Below are positions 22,542-33,710 of a stretch of DNA of 64,000 nucleotides, piece after piece (the stretch's first letter is position 1; every line of letters begins with the position of its first letter). The stretch covers positions 16,867,354 to 16,931,353 of the forward strand of contig NC_045142.1 of assembly GCF_008831285.2 (NCBI RefSeq), read 5' to 3'. The position numbers and the translations under genes are program-made. The notes under the pieces were generated by a model. It saw only the letters and a list, made by a program, of their open reading frames with translations. It was not told the DNA's origin and made no database searches. Source of the stretch: Nymphaea colorata (lineage: Eukaryota; Streptophyta; Magnoliopsida; Nymphaeales; Nymphaeaceae).

Positions 22542-23873
22542 ATGGCAACCTTCTTCTCCCCCTTAGCATTCAGCCTCCTCCTGCAGCTGCTCCTACTTGC
22601 AATACTGCCTAACCCTACCACAATCTTCGCTTCCAAACCTCTCGGCTTCTCTATAGACCTCTTTTATCGAGACTCATCCCTGTCACCTCTCTATGACCCT
22701 TCATCCACTCTAGCTCAACGAGCTGAGCAGGAGGCTCCGCCCTCCATGTTGCGCTCCCGCAGCATTGCTTCATGGTTTTCTAATACCACCAGTGTGATCT
22801 CCAGCCCTGTGATGGCTGGTCCCGGTGAGTTTCTCGTGAAACTCTCGCTAGGTACCCCATCCAGCCTGTACTGGGCCATTATAGACGCTGGTAGCAACCT
22901 CATATGGACAACATCCTGCCATTGTGACAACTGCCATGTCAAAACACCAATGTTTGATCCACTTCAGTCGTCCACCTACAAGAACAGGAGATGCTCCACC
23001 AGCTTTTGCACGGAATTGCACGACCATCGTTGCACCAGCGACCAACTTTGCTGTTTCAGATATTCCTATAGAGCAAATTCCGAAGTAGAAGGGGTCCTAG
23101 CCTCCGAGATGCTCTTGTTTGACAATGGTGCTGACACCATCAAGCATGAAGGAATTGTCTTTGGTTCTGTTCATCGTGAAGATAATCCTGATTCTGCCCT
23201 GCGTAAAGTTCCTGGCCTTGGCCGTGGTCCTCTCTCTCTTGTTAAACAGATTGGCTCTTCCATTGATGACAAATTTGCTTACTGTCTTCCCCCGTATAGC
23301 AATGAAGACAATTCCACGGGACAGCTCAAATTCGGTGAGGATGCACCGTTTTCAGGCACAGAAGATGTTCAAGAGACGCCGATGGCATCAGAAGGTGGTG
23401 AAGGCAGCTTTTATGTGCTCATCCTGACAAACATAAGTGTCGGGAACAGCAGACTCAACATACAATTTGGTGGTGCACAGACGACTGCATTGTTGGGAGA
23501 TGCCAGATCGATCATCATAGACTCGGGTACCAGCCTGACTTTTCTTGCAAAAGATGTGTATGTTCAAGCGGCAAATGTCATAAACCGTGAATGCTTCTAT
23601 CCTCCTGAGCAAGATTTGCTGTGTTACCATGTAGAGAACAATGGTGATCCATATGAAGGGTTGCCGGAGATGAACTTTCATTTCGCTAATGCAGACTGGA
23701 AGCTGCCACCTTCAAATATCTTTGCAATGTTTAGAAGTGGAATCGCCTGCTTAGCCATTAAAGATGGAGAGATGCCCATCTTTGGGAATATTGCACAGCA
23801 GAACATGCATGTCAAGTATGATCTGGGCAACAGACTGCTTTCTTTTGCACCAACTGAATGTACACAGGGCTAA
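22542..23873 (+). CDS. CDR1/nepenthesin-like aspartic protease (A1 family), altered active site
   Basis: This intronless gene of 443 codons encodes a plant pepsin-family (A1) aspartic protease of the CDR1/nepenthesin-like type, normally secreted to the apoplast or vacuole. The start is firm: CACCATGGC gives a good context, and the hydrophobic stretch at about residues 8-30 (SLLLQLLLLAIL) is a likely signal peptide. A propeptide region runs to about 90 with an LFYRDSSLSPLYDPS block, then EFLVKLSLGTPS. The first catalytic motif is D115-A-G-S instead of D-T-G-S, the second is normal D327-S-G-T, and the C-terminal GNIAQQNMHVKYDLGNRLLSF is typical. Other oddities are YSYRANS where YxYGDGS (flap region) is expected, VFGSV where VFGCG is usual, a Cys shifted by one in the nepenthesin-type Cys cluster near 125-131, and about 3 residues missing before GLGRGPLSL. 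The frame is open throughout, but the changes suggest low activity or relaxed constraint. Family call is sure; activity is doubtful. Confidence 0.93.
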   Translation: MATFFSPLAFSLLLQLLLLAILPNPTTIFASKPLGFSIDLFYRDSSLSPLYDPSSTLAQRAEQEAPPSMLRSRSIASWFSNTTSVISSPVMAGPGEFLVKLSLGTPSSLYWAIIDAGSNLIWTTSCHCDNCHVKTPMFDPLQSSTYKNRRCSTSFCTELHDHRCTSDQLCCFRYSYRANSEVEGVLASEMLLFDNGADTIKHEGIVFGSVHREDNPDSALRKVPGLGRGPLSLVKQIGSSIDDKFAYCLPPYSNEDNSTGQLKFGEDAPFSGTEDVQETPMASEGGEGSFYVLILTNISVGNSRLNIQFGGAQTTALLGDARSIIIDSGTSLTFLAKDVYVQAANVINRECFYPPEQDLLCYHVENNGDPYEGLPEMNFHFANADWKLPPSNIFAMFRSGIACLAIKDGEMPIFGNIAQQNMHVKYDLGNRLLSFAPTECTQG

Positions 23874-24882
23874 GGTCCAGCCATGAAAATTTCCAACACT
23901 TAGAAATGAATTGTTTATTGTAGGAACAAAAGTTATATACTTCACCTATAAGTAAGGGTTTTATTTGGTCATAATTGTGTGTTTCTGGTTATTGCACGTT
24001 CAACTCTCTCCCTAAATTTGAAGCAGGGTCAGGGAGACATGAAAAAAGAGGCGCTGAACCCCCATAGATCACGGTGAACCAGATAAGGATGAGTTTTAGA
24101 TAGGGATGGGATGATGATGCTCATCGAGACGATCACCGCCTGAAACCACATGCTGGTGGGACCCCAAAAATAATGTTCATGTGATATCATTGACCCCAGT
24201 TAAGACCTGAGCTGGATTGACCCAGTCAACCGGTCCGATACAACCCGGTTCATAATCTCAGTTCTTATGAGCCAAACACGATCCGCTTATCTTTTTAACC
24301 TTTTTTTTGTTTTGCCTTTTAAACTGCTTTTGTAAAACTTCATGTCATCCTCCTACCAAAAAACTATTTATATGAATAGCAGAAGCATAAGTTCTTTAAG
24401 GGTGTGATTCAGTCGGATGCCTAATGTAAGAGTCAAAATCGACTTGGGCTTGACTCGAGCTCCGTTGTAAAAGCTTGACTTGAAACGAGTTGAGCTCAAG
24501 CTTAAATTTATACTCAAAGATCGAGTTTGAGTTGTAAGAACTCGATCCATTTAAAATCAGCTCCACTAGCATTAATAGTTAGACGAATGTTTATAGTTGA
24601 ATTAATTAAAAAACCAGTTCAATGAGTTAAAAGAAATAAGAAGTAATAAATTAATATAAACGAGTTAAGTGAGTCGAGCTCGACGTTGTATCATCAAGTC
24701 AATGACACATTTACATTAGTTCTAAAAATAGAATCTTATAATCTTAGAAATGACACATTTTGTATATCTTTCATTATCTTTTCTCCTAGTCTGACTACAT
24801 TTGATCATTTTGAGGTTTTTTCTGTGTGAAACTGACATGTCTTATAATAATGCCATGTTAATTCTTTTCAAATACGAGGTTG
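23874..24882. other. Protease 3' flank and repeat-like DNA up to the gap
   Basis: The first 70 bp match the flank of the block C copy (32490-32560). Around 24400-24700 there are many GAGCTCGA/CTTGACTYGA words of a kind common in dispersed plant repeats. No gene or element border could be defined. Confidence 0.5.
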
Positions 24883-24982
24883 NNNNNNNNNNNNNNNNNN
24901 NNNNNNNNNNNNNNNNNNNNNNNNNNNNNNNNNNNNNNNNNNNNNNNNNNNNNNNNNNNNNNNNNNNNNNNNNNNNNNNNNN
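24883..24982. other. Assembly gap (100 N)
   Basis: Exactly 100 undetermined bases, the usual placeholder for a gap of unknown size. Sequence to the right begins inside block C at the point equivalent to 17056 of block B, so the left part of block C is probably hidden here. Confidence 0.99.
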
Positions 24983-25325
24983 AAAAACATACCACTTAGG
25001 TAAGTGACGGAAGCCAGGCCTATTAAATATCTTTTTCGAAATTTAGCAGTATCTTCAAATATATTTGGTGATAAACATACATTAAGTTAGTTATTTTATT
25101 TTATTAATATACCATAATAATAAGAAAGAGATGGCTCTTATCACATTAAAATTTTAATAGTAGAAAAAAACACTTCTTTTTATAAAAGTAATTCGAACTT
25201 GAACATTATTTAGATTAAATTAGTGTTTATAATGAACAAATTAGGAGATTCACATTTTGTTCAAAACACTTTTTAACACAAATATAAGAGGTCTGTTGGT
25301 TTTGGTTTGTGACCGAAGTAGTCCG

Positions 25326-25361
25326 CGTGTGTGTATATATATATACATATATATATATAAT
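25326..25361. repeat. (GT)n(AT)n microsatellite, locus 1 in block C
   Basis: Short GTGTGT followed by an AT tract with one TACATA interruption. Confidence 0.9.
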
Positions 25362-27799
25362 TTTCAATGACATTGCTATCTCTTTTGTAAGGACCGTGGT
25401 GTAGGTACTGTGAATAGCATTAAAACAGGGCATCTTTCAGATGTGGTTTCATTAGCATGTCAGTCTTCTATATGCTTTTGTGGTGATGCTCATCTGTGTT
25501 GAAGTCGATGATATTTGTGAGAAACTTCCTACATAAAAAAGGACAAAAAGTTGTGGAAACTCATTCTTCTGCTTGAAGAGTCATATTGAGCACTTGTTGA
25601 ATCATAATAAAAAGACGATCAATTGCCTCTGATGTAACAGATTTTGATTTTTCTTATTGTCATGGTATTCCTAATTCATGTTCTTCCATAGCCACCATAT
25701 TGCCATGGGAACACAATCTTCCAACTTCACATAAGTATTATGATTTGAGCCTTTTTATTCCACCTCCACGTCTGTCTCTGCCACTAAGTCTGGAACTGTA
25801 ATATCAATGATGATAGAACTGTCATATCATGTAAACTAATGGTTGCCTATTGAACAGGGTGGTTCCTCTCTTTTTTGACTTGTCTACCACCGAAAGTGAA
25901 AATGTGGTGGAAGAAAGGAACAAAGAAACAGCTCCATGCCATTTGAGTTCTCTTGCCTGTATAGAGATAGAGAGAGAGACGGACAGAGAAGAGATGGGTA
26001 TTACATGTTTTATTCTTATTTCAAATAGTAGTCCACACTGGCGACTGGGAGAGAGAGATGAGCTTATGGGCGCCCCCAAGTAATTTTATAGGAAATAAGT
26101 AGTTTTATAGGAAATGAAACATGAATTAAACAATGCACCTACCTGTTAAGCGCAAAGAAAAAAGACACAAAAATACAATTGGCCTCATAGATGGCTCATT
26201 TTTTTGAAATTATTGGTTGTATTGATATGGTAGAAACTTTTGGTAAAATGGATTTAGGTTAAGGATTCATGACTTACCCATTGAGTTACTTTGGCACTAG
26301 ATATTTCCAAAATGAATACTTCCATGTCTGGATTCAATAAATATGTTGTTATTCCAGGCTTCCTTATCCTTTTAAGGGAAGGTCTATGGTAAAGAAAATC
26401 CAATGTCTTTTTGGTCCGATTTTTGAAATTGTAAACAAAAGCAAGACCTAGAAACGAAATGTTTTTTCTTTCTTTGTCCATCCTTTCCTCACTTTTCTCC
26501 TTTCCCTTTCCGTTCTAGCCATCATCCAAGCATTTGGATGATGAATTTTTGCCAACCAAACATATTTTCAAAAAATGTGGACTAGTGTGTGTGCCTCTTT
26601 AAAGTAGTTTTTTTGCGGGAAGGAAGCCACAAGGGTTCTACCCATCTGATGGAGGCGACTCATAAAAATCAGTACCACCTTTAAAAGGTGACCATAAGTC
26701 CCATAACACCTGTTGAGAGCAGCTAGCAGGAGTAGAGGCAGGTATAGGTTAAGTGTCGCTATACTGATGCATAATTTTTTTTGTACGTCAATATGGTTAA
26801 TGATTAAAATAACTTTAATTCACATTAAAAAAATTATAAAGACAAAATTGAAAATAGAAAAAAGTAAAAGGACTAAGGAGAATATTTTTAATAAATTACC
26901 AAAATATTCTTCTCTCCTTTGATGGACACATAACTTTCTATCGTTAAGTGTTGGTAATTACATAAATTTTAAAGGCTTTTTATTTTTAAATTAATATTTT
27001 TGAACAAATTTTCTCATTCTTTAAAAATCGAAAAATTTGTACCTAGTGTCCTTTATCTAGAATTTTGATCTTTTGCCTGGGCTCCTAACCCCCTATGCCG
27101 AAGATAATTGAATAAAGCAGTTAAGTGGGATTACTGCTGGCTGCCCATAGGTCTGATATGCAGACCAGCAAGCGCGAAATATTGCAGATAAAACTTTCTC
27201 TCAATGGCTTCACTCATTTACATGGAAGTCAAGGTTGGCGCCTGCTTGACTTTGTGCTTCATCACGTCCTGCCAAGGTCGGCTTGTTCTTTCAACATCAA
27301 CCACGAGTCAAAGCCGACCAACATCCGAAACCCGGAGCCATGCGTAAGGGCCAGCTGCAATCATAAAGGCCGTGGAGGCTCAATTGTTGGTAAATGACCA
27401 CCATGAGCCAGACCCAAATAGCATTCAGTCGACCTTATTTTTTGTGTTAAGACTGAACCAATTAAAAAAATAAGAACACTCTATAGAGATCTTCCCTAGC
27501 ATCGGGTGAGCAAGAAGGGTATTTCATACCACCGCTCAACAAGATGGCCAAAACCTTAACCTTACATCCATTTCCCTAGAGCCTATTCTGTATCAGGTGT
27601 CCCACAATTTCAGGTTCATTCAAATTCAACAGAATCAGTTTCTATGATGGTAAATACTAAAAAAATGTACTTGTTTCAGCATCGGAAATAATTGTGCAAA
27701 GGTCATCTGTAGACATAGACTGTTACTTGTAGGGTCAGGTTAGACATCTTCCTAGATAGAAAGCATACTAGAAGCATCAAACAAAGCAATGCTAGAGGG

Positions 27800-27800
27800 A

Positions 27801-27846
<46 letters not shown>
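27800..27846. repeat. (AT)n(GT)n microsatellite, locus 2 in block C
   Basis: Here the GT part is expanded (about 36 bp) and the AT part is short (about 11 bp), the reverse of block B. Confidence 0.95.
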
Positions 27847-27848
<2 letters not shown>

Positions 27849-30445
27849 TGAAATCACAGCTGTTTCTATGCTGGGATGGTTATTTTGTGTTGTTAAAAAC
27901 TGCCATAAAAGTTGTATTCCATCATTGAAACCATGGTCAAGCAATTGATCATTGCAAATGCATCTTTTGCAGTGGTTTTTATCAACACCAGGCAAAAAAA
28001 TAACCATCCAGCCATAGAGGTTCGTCTTAATTGGACATAAAGGCCAGTTCAAAGAGAAAAAAAATAGGCCAACTTTTATTTGAATCCCTTAAATATTCAG
28101 AAATGATCTCGCCAATCCATTGTTAATCACCCATTTTAATCGTTAAATATGTTTAAAGTATGATGACATTCGTATATTTTCCAGTCAACCTTCTAGAATA
28201 GATGGATCATATGAATATCCCATCAAAAAATTGATTTCTCATGAGACAAATAAGCTCATGCTAACCCGCCAACTTGTGATCTCAACCCATTTTTTAGTGG
28301 TGGAGCCAAGACTTTTCGGCTGGAGGGCACGTGAGTCATATCAAACGTGGGCACTATGATGTGACAGCAACTGGGTCCAGCATCATCACAATATATTTTT
28401 GACTGACTGGTATAGGCAATGGTGCACTGCAACCCACACTTAGCTTCAATACTTTCCCTCCTACAGCATGTTCAATGCTTACTGTGGTTACCTAAGGGAT
28501 ACGTTAAGATGTCTCTGTTCTTGATCAATTTGTGATTGGAATTCTTCAACACAAGAATATTCAAACGTTATTACTTTTTGCAGAAACACAAAAAGTTGCA
28601 TGCAATCCCTGGTAAATGACACAAGAACTTGTTACATTACTAGCTAATGTCACCAGCCACTATAAGTCCCCCCAGCAAAAAGTTCCAATCTTGGTGTCTG
28701 TAAATGATGACATAGACAGTGGATTAATTACTGTCATTTATATATTTAATTACCTATTTGATGTTTCATGAATAGAACGAGGATCTCCCATGACAGTTTC
28801 TGAGCGCGAAAAAAAACCTATTTGATGTCACAAGCAGCCGCTGCCGGAAGTTCATGCAGTGCAATTACATTATTATACAAAAATTTGTTTTAGGTTCTGG
28901 AAAACTATATATTTTAAACTTAGAACATGATAACTCCTCAACTTGATAGCAAAATAATCTAAGCAAGGTTATAATCAATCACCAAAATATGGAGTACATC
29001 ACCAACTTATGGAGTTTGGTGCATGTTGTATGGAGAGTCTATGCTTCATGCCTTCAAACTAATTAGAGTCCAGAAATAACAAAAATGGTTTTCAGCAAGA
29101 GAACAAGCTGAAGAAAAATAGAACCCTAAAGGGGTAGTGGCAAATCCAAAAATTTCTGGCTAAGGGGCAGTATTAGTTTAATTTTCAACTTTAAGGTATA
29201 TAAAAAGTTTTAAAAACTAATATCAATGACTGGTAAGGGAAATTGCTTACAATATCCACAATGTGGCTCCAATATTGTTAAAGAGTCGTTTGACAGCAGG
29301 GACACTCATAAAATTTTCAAAATAAGAACAACCCCTAAGTAGGTAGACGGAAAGGGGGATGCTTAGCAGAAGTTTAACCGAGCGCAAGTGATGTTGGTGC
29401 TACATTTCTATACTGCAACTGAAGTGGAAGCACTATACTAGTTGATGGATATTTGGCCCCACTCACAGGCATCGATGCGGACATGGGCTTGAGGGTAAGG
29501 GGAAAGAGGGAGCTTCTGGCTTTCACTATGATTGTGGTGTGACCTGCTGCTCATCTAAAATTAGAGTCCTACATACGTTATGTTATTTTTTATGAAAGGT
29601 GTTGGCACAAGTTTATTTATAAAATATTAAACTTTGCCAATTGTAATTTCATCATTCATGCGAACAAGCTGGTATGATTCAAATAGGTTAATTCAAACCA
29701 ATTTTTACATATGAAATGAAAAAAAATATATTATAAAATAGATCAAAAGAAATCCCCAAATTATAAAAAACAGCACACAAACAATAATATATAGAAGCAA
29801 AAAAGAGAAGGAGAATGATGTCAAAAGATGACTACACACTATTATAGATAGCCTGGCCCGAGAGAATGGCCACGAACAAACAAACGGTCGACAGCTCTTT
29901 TAGGGGGCATTTGATGGTTTGGAATTTTGATTTAAGAATGAAATGCAAGTCCAACTTCAACTCAAACATGAAACCTTTTACAGTCTTGAGAGTGGATAAA
30001 CATCACTCAATGCAAGACATTGATAACATAAAATATTGTTAGTAGCCATGTAACGCCAACCAATTACTTCTAATATATATATATATGTATGTATGTATAT
30101 ATATTATGGTCATATTCACATTCACCCACTTAACGGTTGAGAGAAAGATGAAGAAAAAAAAGTATAAACTAATACTAGATGACAAAAATACTCATTACTT
30201 TTTTTTCTTTAGTTTTCTCTTGTCCATTCGTTATAATGAATCAAATAGTTCTTATGAATGAGTAGAGTAACATTGAATAATCAGAGTCACCATTTAATTT
30301 TTTGCTATATATATAACAATATAAAAGAGGCATATGATATGGCCAAAATGGACATAGCATACCTGCAAACCCTCACTGCTAGAGCCTCTGCCCCATGAAC
30401 TATCACCAGATGAGAGCCCATAATATCGTGGGGTGGAAAGACATT

Positions 30446-30482
<37 letters not shown>
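30446..30482. repeat. (AT)n microsatellite
   Basis: A 37-bp AT tract. The same site in block B (21863-21880) has about 18 bp. Confidence 0.9.
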
Positions 30483-30484
<2 letters not shown>

Positions 30485-30553
30485 AGAGGGAGATCGTGTG
30501 GGAGAAAAATTTTCCAATCACTTCAACGTTCACGGTTTAAGGAGGTCAATGGA

Positions 30554-30764
30554 CAGGTTTTGGAGCAGGGACTACCATGTGTTACAGGGACAGAGCAAAA
30601 AAAATTTCCTGAGAAGGGCCGAATTAATGTTTCTAAATTTTGACTAAGGTCAAAATATCATTTTTCAAATTTTTATATAGGACAAGTGAAATTTACATAT
30701 AATTTTTTTTTTTTAAATTGAGGTGGCGCCAGGGCCATGCGAGCCTCCCTTTTCTCCATCCCAG
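30554..30764. mobile_element. hAT-like MITE relic (block C copy)
   Basis: Same element as at 21950-22172, with right end CTCCATCCCAG more decayed than the B copy. It is collinear with it at about 375 bp upstream of the pseudogene start. Confidence 0.5.
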
Positions 30765-31087
30765 ATGCCTAAAGAAAATTTCAAACACCACAAGGACAAT
30801 CTCTTCTTCCAATGTATTCAACCAGTTATTGCGGTCACCTTAAGTAATACGTTAAAGTGTCTGCAGCCTTCCTTTTGTGTTTGAAAGTCTTCAAATGTTT
30901 GTGATTGTTATACCTAAGCTTAACCATTGGAAGATGCTACCACTTTTCTCCATTGTGATGGTTACTGGTTAGACAAAGGAATATGTAACTCAGTTCAGCC
31001 ACATGTCTTTTTTTTTTTTTTTTTTTGCACAATTTTCAAATCCAAATCCATCCCTTCTTCTGCGGCCACCATAACTATGACTTCCAT

Positions 31088-31095
31088 TATAAATA
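31088..31095 (+). promoter_or_regulatory. TATA box retained before the protease pseudogene
   Basis: TATAAATA at 44 bp before the ATG, identical in sequence and spacing to the functional-looking copy, so the pseudogene could still be transcribed. Confidence 0.5.
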
Positions 31096-31138
31096 TCAAC
31101 ACATTTCTCCTTAGTACTGCAACCTTTTAGTCCACACC

Positions 31139-32541
31139 ATGGCAGCCTTCTTCTCCCCCTTAGCATTCAGCCTCCTCCTGCACCAGCTCCTACTTGCAAT
31201 ACTGCCTAACCCTACCACAATCTTCGCTTCCAAACCTCTCGGCTTCTCTACAGACCTCATTCATCGAGACTCATCCCTGTCACCTCTCTATGACCCTTCA
31301 TCCACTCTAGTTCAACGAGCTTAGCAGGTGGGTCGGTGCTCCATGTTGCACTCCCGCAGCATTGCTTCACAGTTTGCCAATACCACCAGCATGATCTCCA
31401 GCCTCGTGATGGCTGGTCCTGGTGAGTTTCTCGTGAAACTCTCGCTAGGTACCCCATCCAGCCCATACTGGGCCATTATAGGCACTGGTAGCAACCTCAT
31501 ATGGACAACATGCCGCCATTGTGACAACTGCCCCGTCAAAACACCAATGTTTGATCCACTTCAGTCGTCCACCTACAAGAACCAGAGATGCTCCACCAGC
31601 TTTTGCATGGAATTGCGCGACCATCGTTGCACCAGCACCAACTTTGCTGGTTCAGATATTCCTATGGGGACAATTCCAAAGTAGAAGGGGTCCTAGCCTC
31701 CGAGACGCTCCTGCTTGACAATGGTGCCGACACCATCAAGCATGAAGGAATTGTCTTTGGTTGTGTTCATCATGAAGATAATCCTGATTCTGCCCTGCGT
31801 AAAGTTCTTGGCCTTGTTGGCCTTGGCTGTGATCCTCTCTCTCTTGTTAAACAGATTGGCTCTTCCCTTGATGGCAAATTTGCTTACTGTCTTCCTCCAT
31901 ATAGTAATGAAAACAATTCTGCGGGACAGCTCAAATTCAGCGAGGACGCAAAGTTTTCAACCACAGAAGAGGTTCAAGAGACGCCGATGGCGTCAGATGG
32001 TGGTGAAGGCAGCTTTTATGTGCACGTCCTGACAAATATAAGTGTCAAGAACAGCAGACTCAACATACAATTTGGTGGTGCACAGACAACTGCATTGTTG
32101 GGAGATGCCAGATCGATCATCATAGACTCGGGTACCAGCCTGACTTTTCTTGCCAAAGATGTGTATGGTCAAGTGGCAAATGCAGTGGCTAATGTCATAA
32201 ACCGTGAACGCTTCTATCCTCCTGAGCAAGATTTGCTATGTTACCATGTAGAGAACAATGGTGATCCATATGAAGGGTTGCCGGAGATGACCTTTCATTT
32301 CACTAATGCAGACTGGAATCTGTCACTTTCAAATATCTTTGGAATGTTTAGAAGTGGAATTGCCAGCTTAGCCATTAAAGATGGAGAGATGCCCATCTTT
32401 GGGAATATTGTGCAGCAGAACATGCATGTCAAGTATGATCTGGGCAACAGACTGCTTTCTTTTGCACCAATTGAATGTGCACAGGGCTATGGTCCAGCCA
32501 TGGAAAAAGTCCAACATGTAGAAATGAATTGTTTATCATAG
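31139..32541 (+). pseudogene. Aspartic protease pseudogene (CDR1/nepenthesin-like), block C copy
   Basis: Second copy of the 22542 gene with the same ATG context and signal-peptide region. Four lesions are visible. A GAG-to-TAG stop lies at 31322-31324 after 61 codons. A 1-bp deletion near 31636 (AGCGACC to AGCACC) shifts the frame. The first catalytic Asp is changed to Gly (GAC to GGC at 31481-31483, giving G-T-G-S). The original TAA is lost (TAT at 32488), so the last frame runs on to a TAG at 32539-32541. Where intact it is often closer to the family norm than the open copy: YSYGDNS in the flap region, VFGCV, GLVGLGCDPLSL, and 4 residues (VANA-type) that the other copy lacks. The second active site D-S-G-T and the GNI-QQNMHVKYDLGNR block are kept. 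This is clearly non-functional as a full-length protease. Confidence 0.92.
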
Positions 32542-32568
32542 GAACAAAAGTTCTAGACTTTTGAGAAA

Positions 32569-32956
32569 TGACCTTCTTCTTGGAGAAAATATTCAGAAAT
32601 TTCTGTAACATAGAGCTGTGCTAGATTTGTTAACAATGATAAGATCTATGGAACAGATACGATCAGGATCAGTTACAAAGGATTTGGTACGGTTTCCAAA
32701 ACTCAAGAGCTATTCAAAACTGACCACTCTTCTCTAAATGAGAAAGAAATCATTTCTCCTCTCTTCTTCTATAATTCTGCCCAAATCTGTCGTGTAAATC
32801 AAGATCCTGAAATCAAGGATCTGAATTGTATAAAGTGAATATAAATATTTGCACTCTCTCTGTCTGGTTATAGAATAGAAGGGAGAGTCTTTGTGTGGAT
32901 GTAGGCTGATTTTAGCCGAACCACGTTACACCTATGTGTTCATCTTTTCTTTTAAC
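32569..32956 (+). mobile_element. Copia LTR 1 (5' LTR of element 1)
   Basis: The 388-bp segment starts TGACCTTCTTCTTGG and recurs at 34907-35294 with about 19 differences by eye (about 95% identity). It is followed at once by a primer-binding site. It carries a TATA-like TATAAA near 32830 and ends TTTTAAC rather than a canonical CA, so its right border is set by the primer-binding site. Confidence 0.9.
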
Positions 32957-32957
32957 T

Positions 32958-32969
32958 TGGTATCAGAGC
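32958..32969 (+). promoter_or_regulatory. Primer-binding site, initiator-Met tRNA type
   Basis: TGGTATCAGAGC is the sequence complementary to the 3' end of plant initiator methionine tRNA used by most Ty1/copia elements to prime minus-strand DNA synthesis. It sits 1-2 bp after the LTR. Confidence 0.92.
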
Positions 32970-33214
32970 CTGCAACTGCTTTCATCGTGGTCTTCCGTAT
33001 CATGCATCTTTCTAGAGCCATGCTTCACCTGTCTGGTGCACGACCATTGTTTCATGCTGACACCATCATTTTCCAGCCACTCTCTTTGCTGCGTCCTCTA
33101 TTGCGTCTCCTGTTCCTCTTCCTACATCCATAGTTTTTTGCGTGACAAGGGAAACCACAGAGGAACGTGTGGTTTCATGCTCTTTTTTTTTTGTGGTGAG
33201 AAAGTGAAAGCCAC

Positions 33215-33575
33215 CAAGGCCTTCACCGAGGAGCGTGCTGCTTCCTGTCTTCACCGAGGAGTGTGCTTCACCGAGGAGCGTGATGCTCCTTTTAATGTTT
33301 GAACAAAGGTGTGGCACCGAGTGTGTTGTTTGCTGCCTTCATCGAGGCACGTGCCTTCCTTTTGGAGTGTGTTGTTTCTTGCCTTCACCGAGGCACGTGC
33401 CTCCTTTTTTGTCTAAGGGAGGCCACGCTCTTTCCAGCCTTCACCGAGGAGCACGCTGTTGATTTCTTTTTCTGTCTCTCAACAAGGGAAGGTCATGCTT
33501 TTTCCAGCCCTCACCAAGGAGTGTGTTGTTTCCTTTTGTGTTCACATGTTCACCAAGGAGCGTGCTAACAAGGGA
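33215..33575 (+). repeat. Minisatellite-like leader of the copia element
   Basis: At least seven imperfect copies of CTTCACCGAGG-AGCGTGCT-type units occur between the primer-binding site and gag (near 33219, 33249, 33268, 33340, 33378, 33439 and 33511). Spacing varies from about 19 to 70 bp. The overlapping ORFs in several frames are this repeat and are not genes. Confidence 0.8.
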
Positions 33576-33710
33576 ATGCCACCGAGGCCTATCTATCCCT
33601 TTAGTCACCCGATCCGCCTCCTCAATCGCCTTTTTTGTTTATCAGACACAAATCGTATTGACTGTGTTCATCGGCTGTTGATTGAACGAGGGAGAAATTT
33701 CTAGTATAAT

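Larger units (their letters stand above)
24983..32560. repeat. Local duplication block C (ends in the protease pseudogene)
   Basis: Collinear with block B from the gap to just past the protease. It keeps a roughly 460-bp segment (28610-29070) that is also in block D (44985-45460) but lost from B, and it has an additional roughly 340 bp (29480-29820) absent from B. Similarity stops near 32556, just before the copia LTR, so that element inserted in this copy only. Confidence 0.85.

Noticed and set aside
22715-23681. Antisense ORFs inside the protease gene
   Set aside because: They are shadows of the long sense frame, and no independent family match exists.
27800-27846. Repeat arrays as CRISPR-like
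   Set aside because: Simple dinucleotide repeats without spacers in a plant genome.
33066-33704. Several overlapping Cys/Leu-rich ORFs in the copia leader
   Set aside because: They arise from the CTTCACCGAGG repeat read in different frames.
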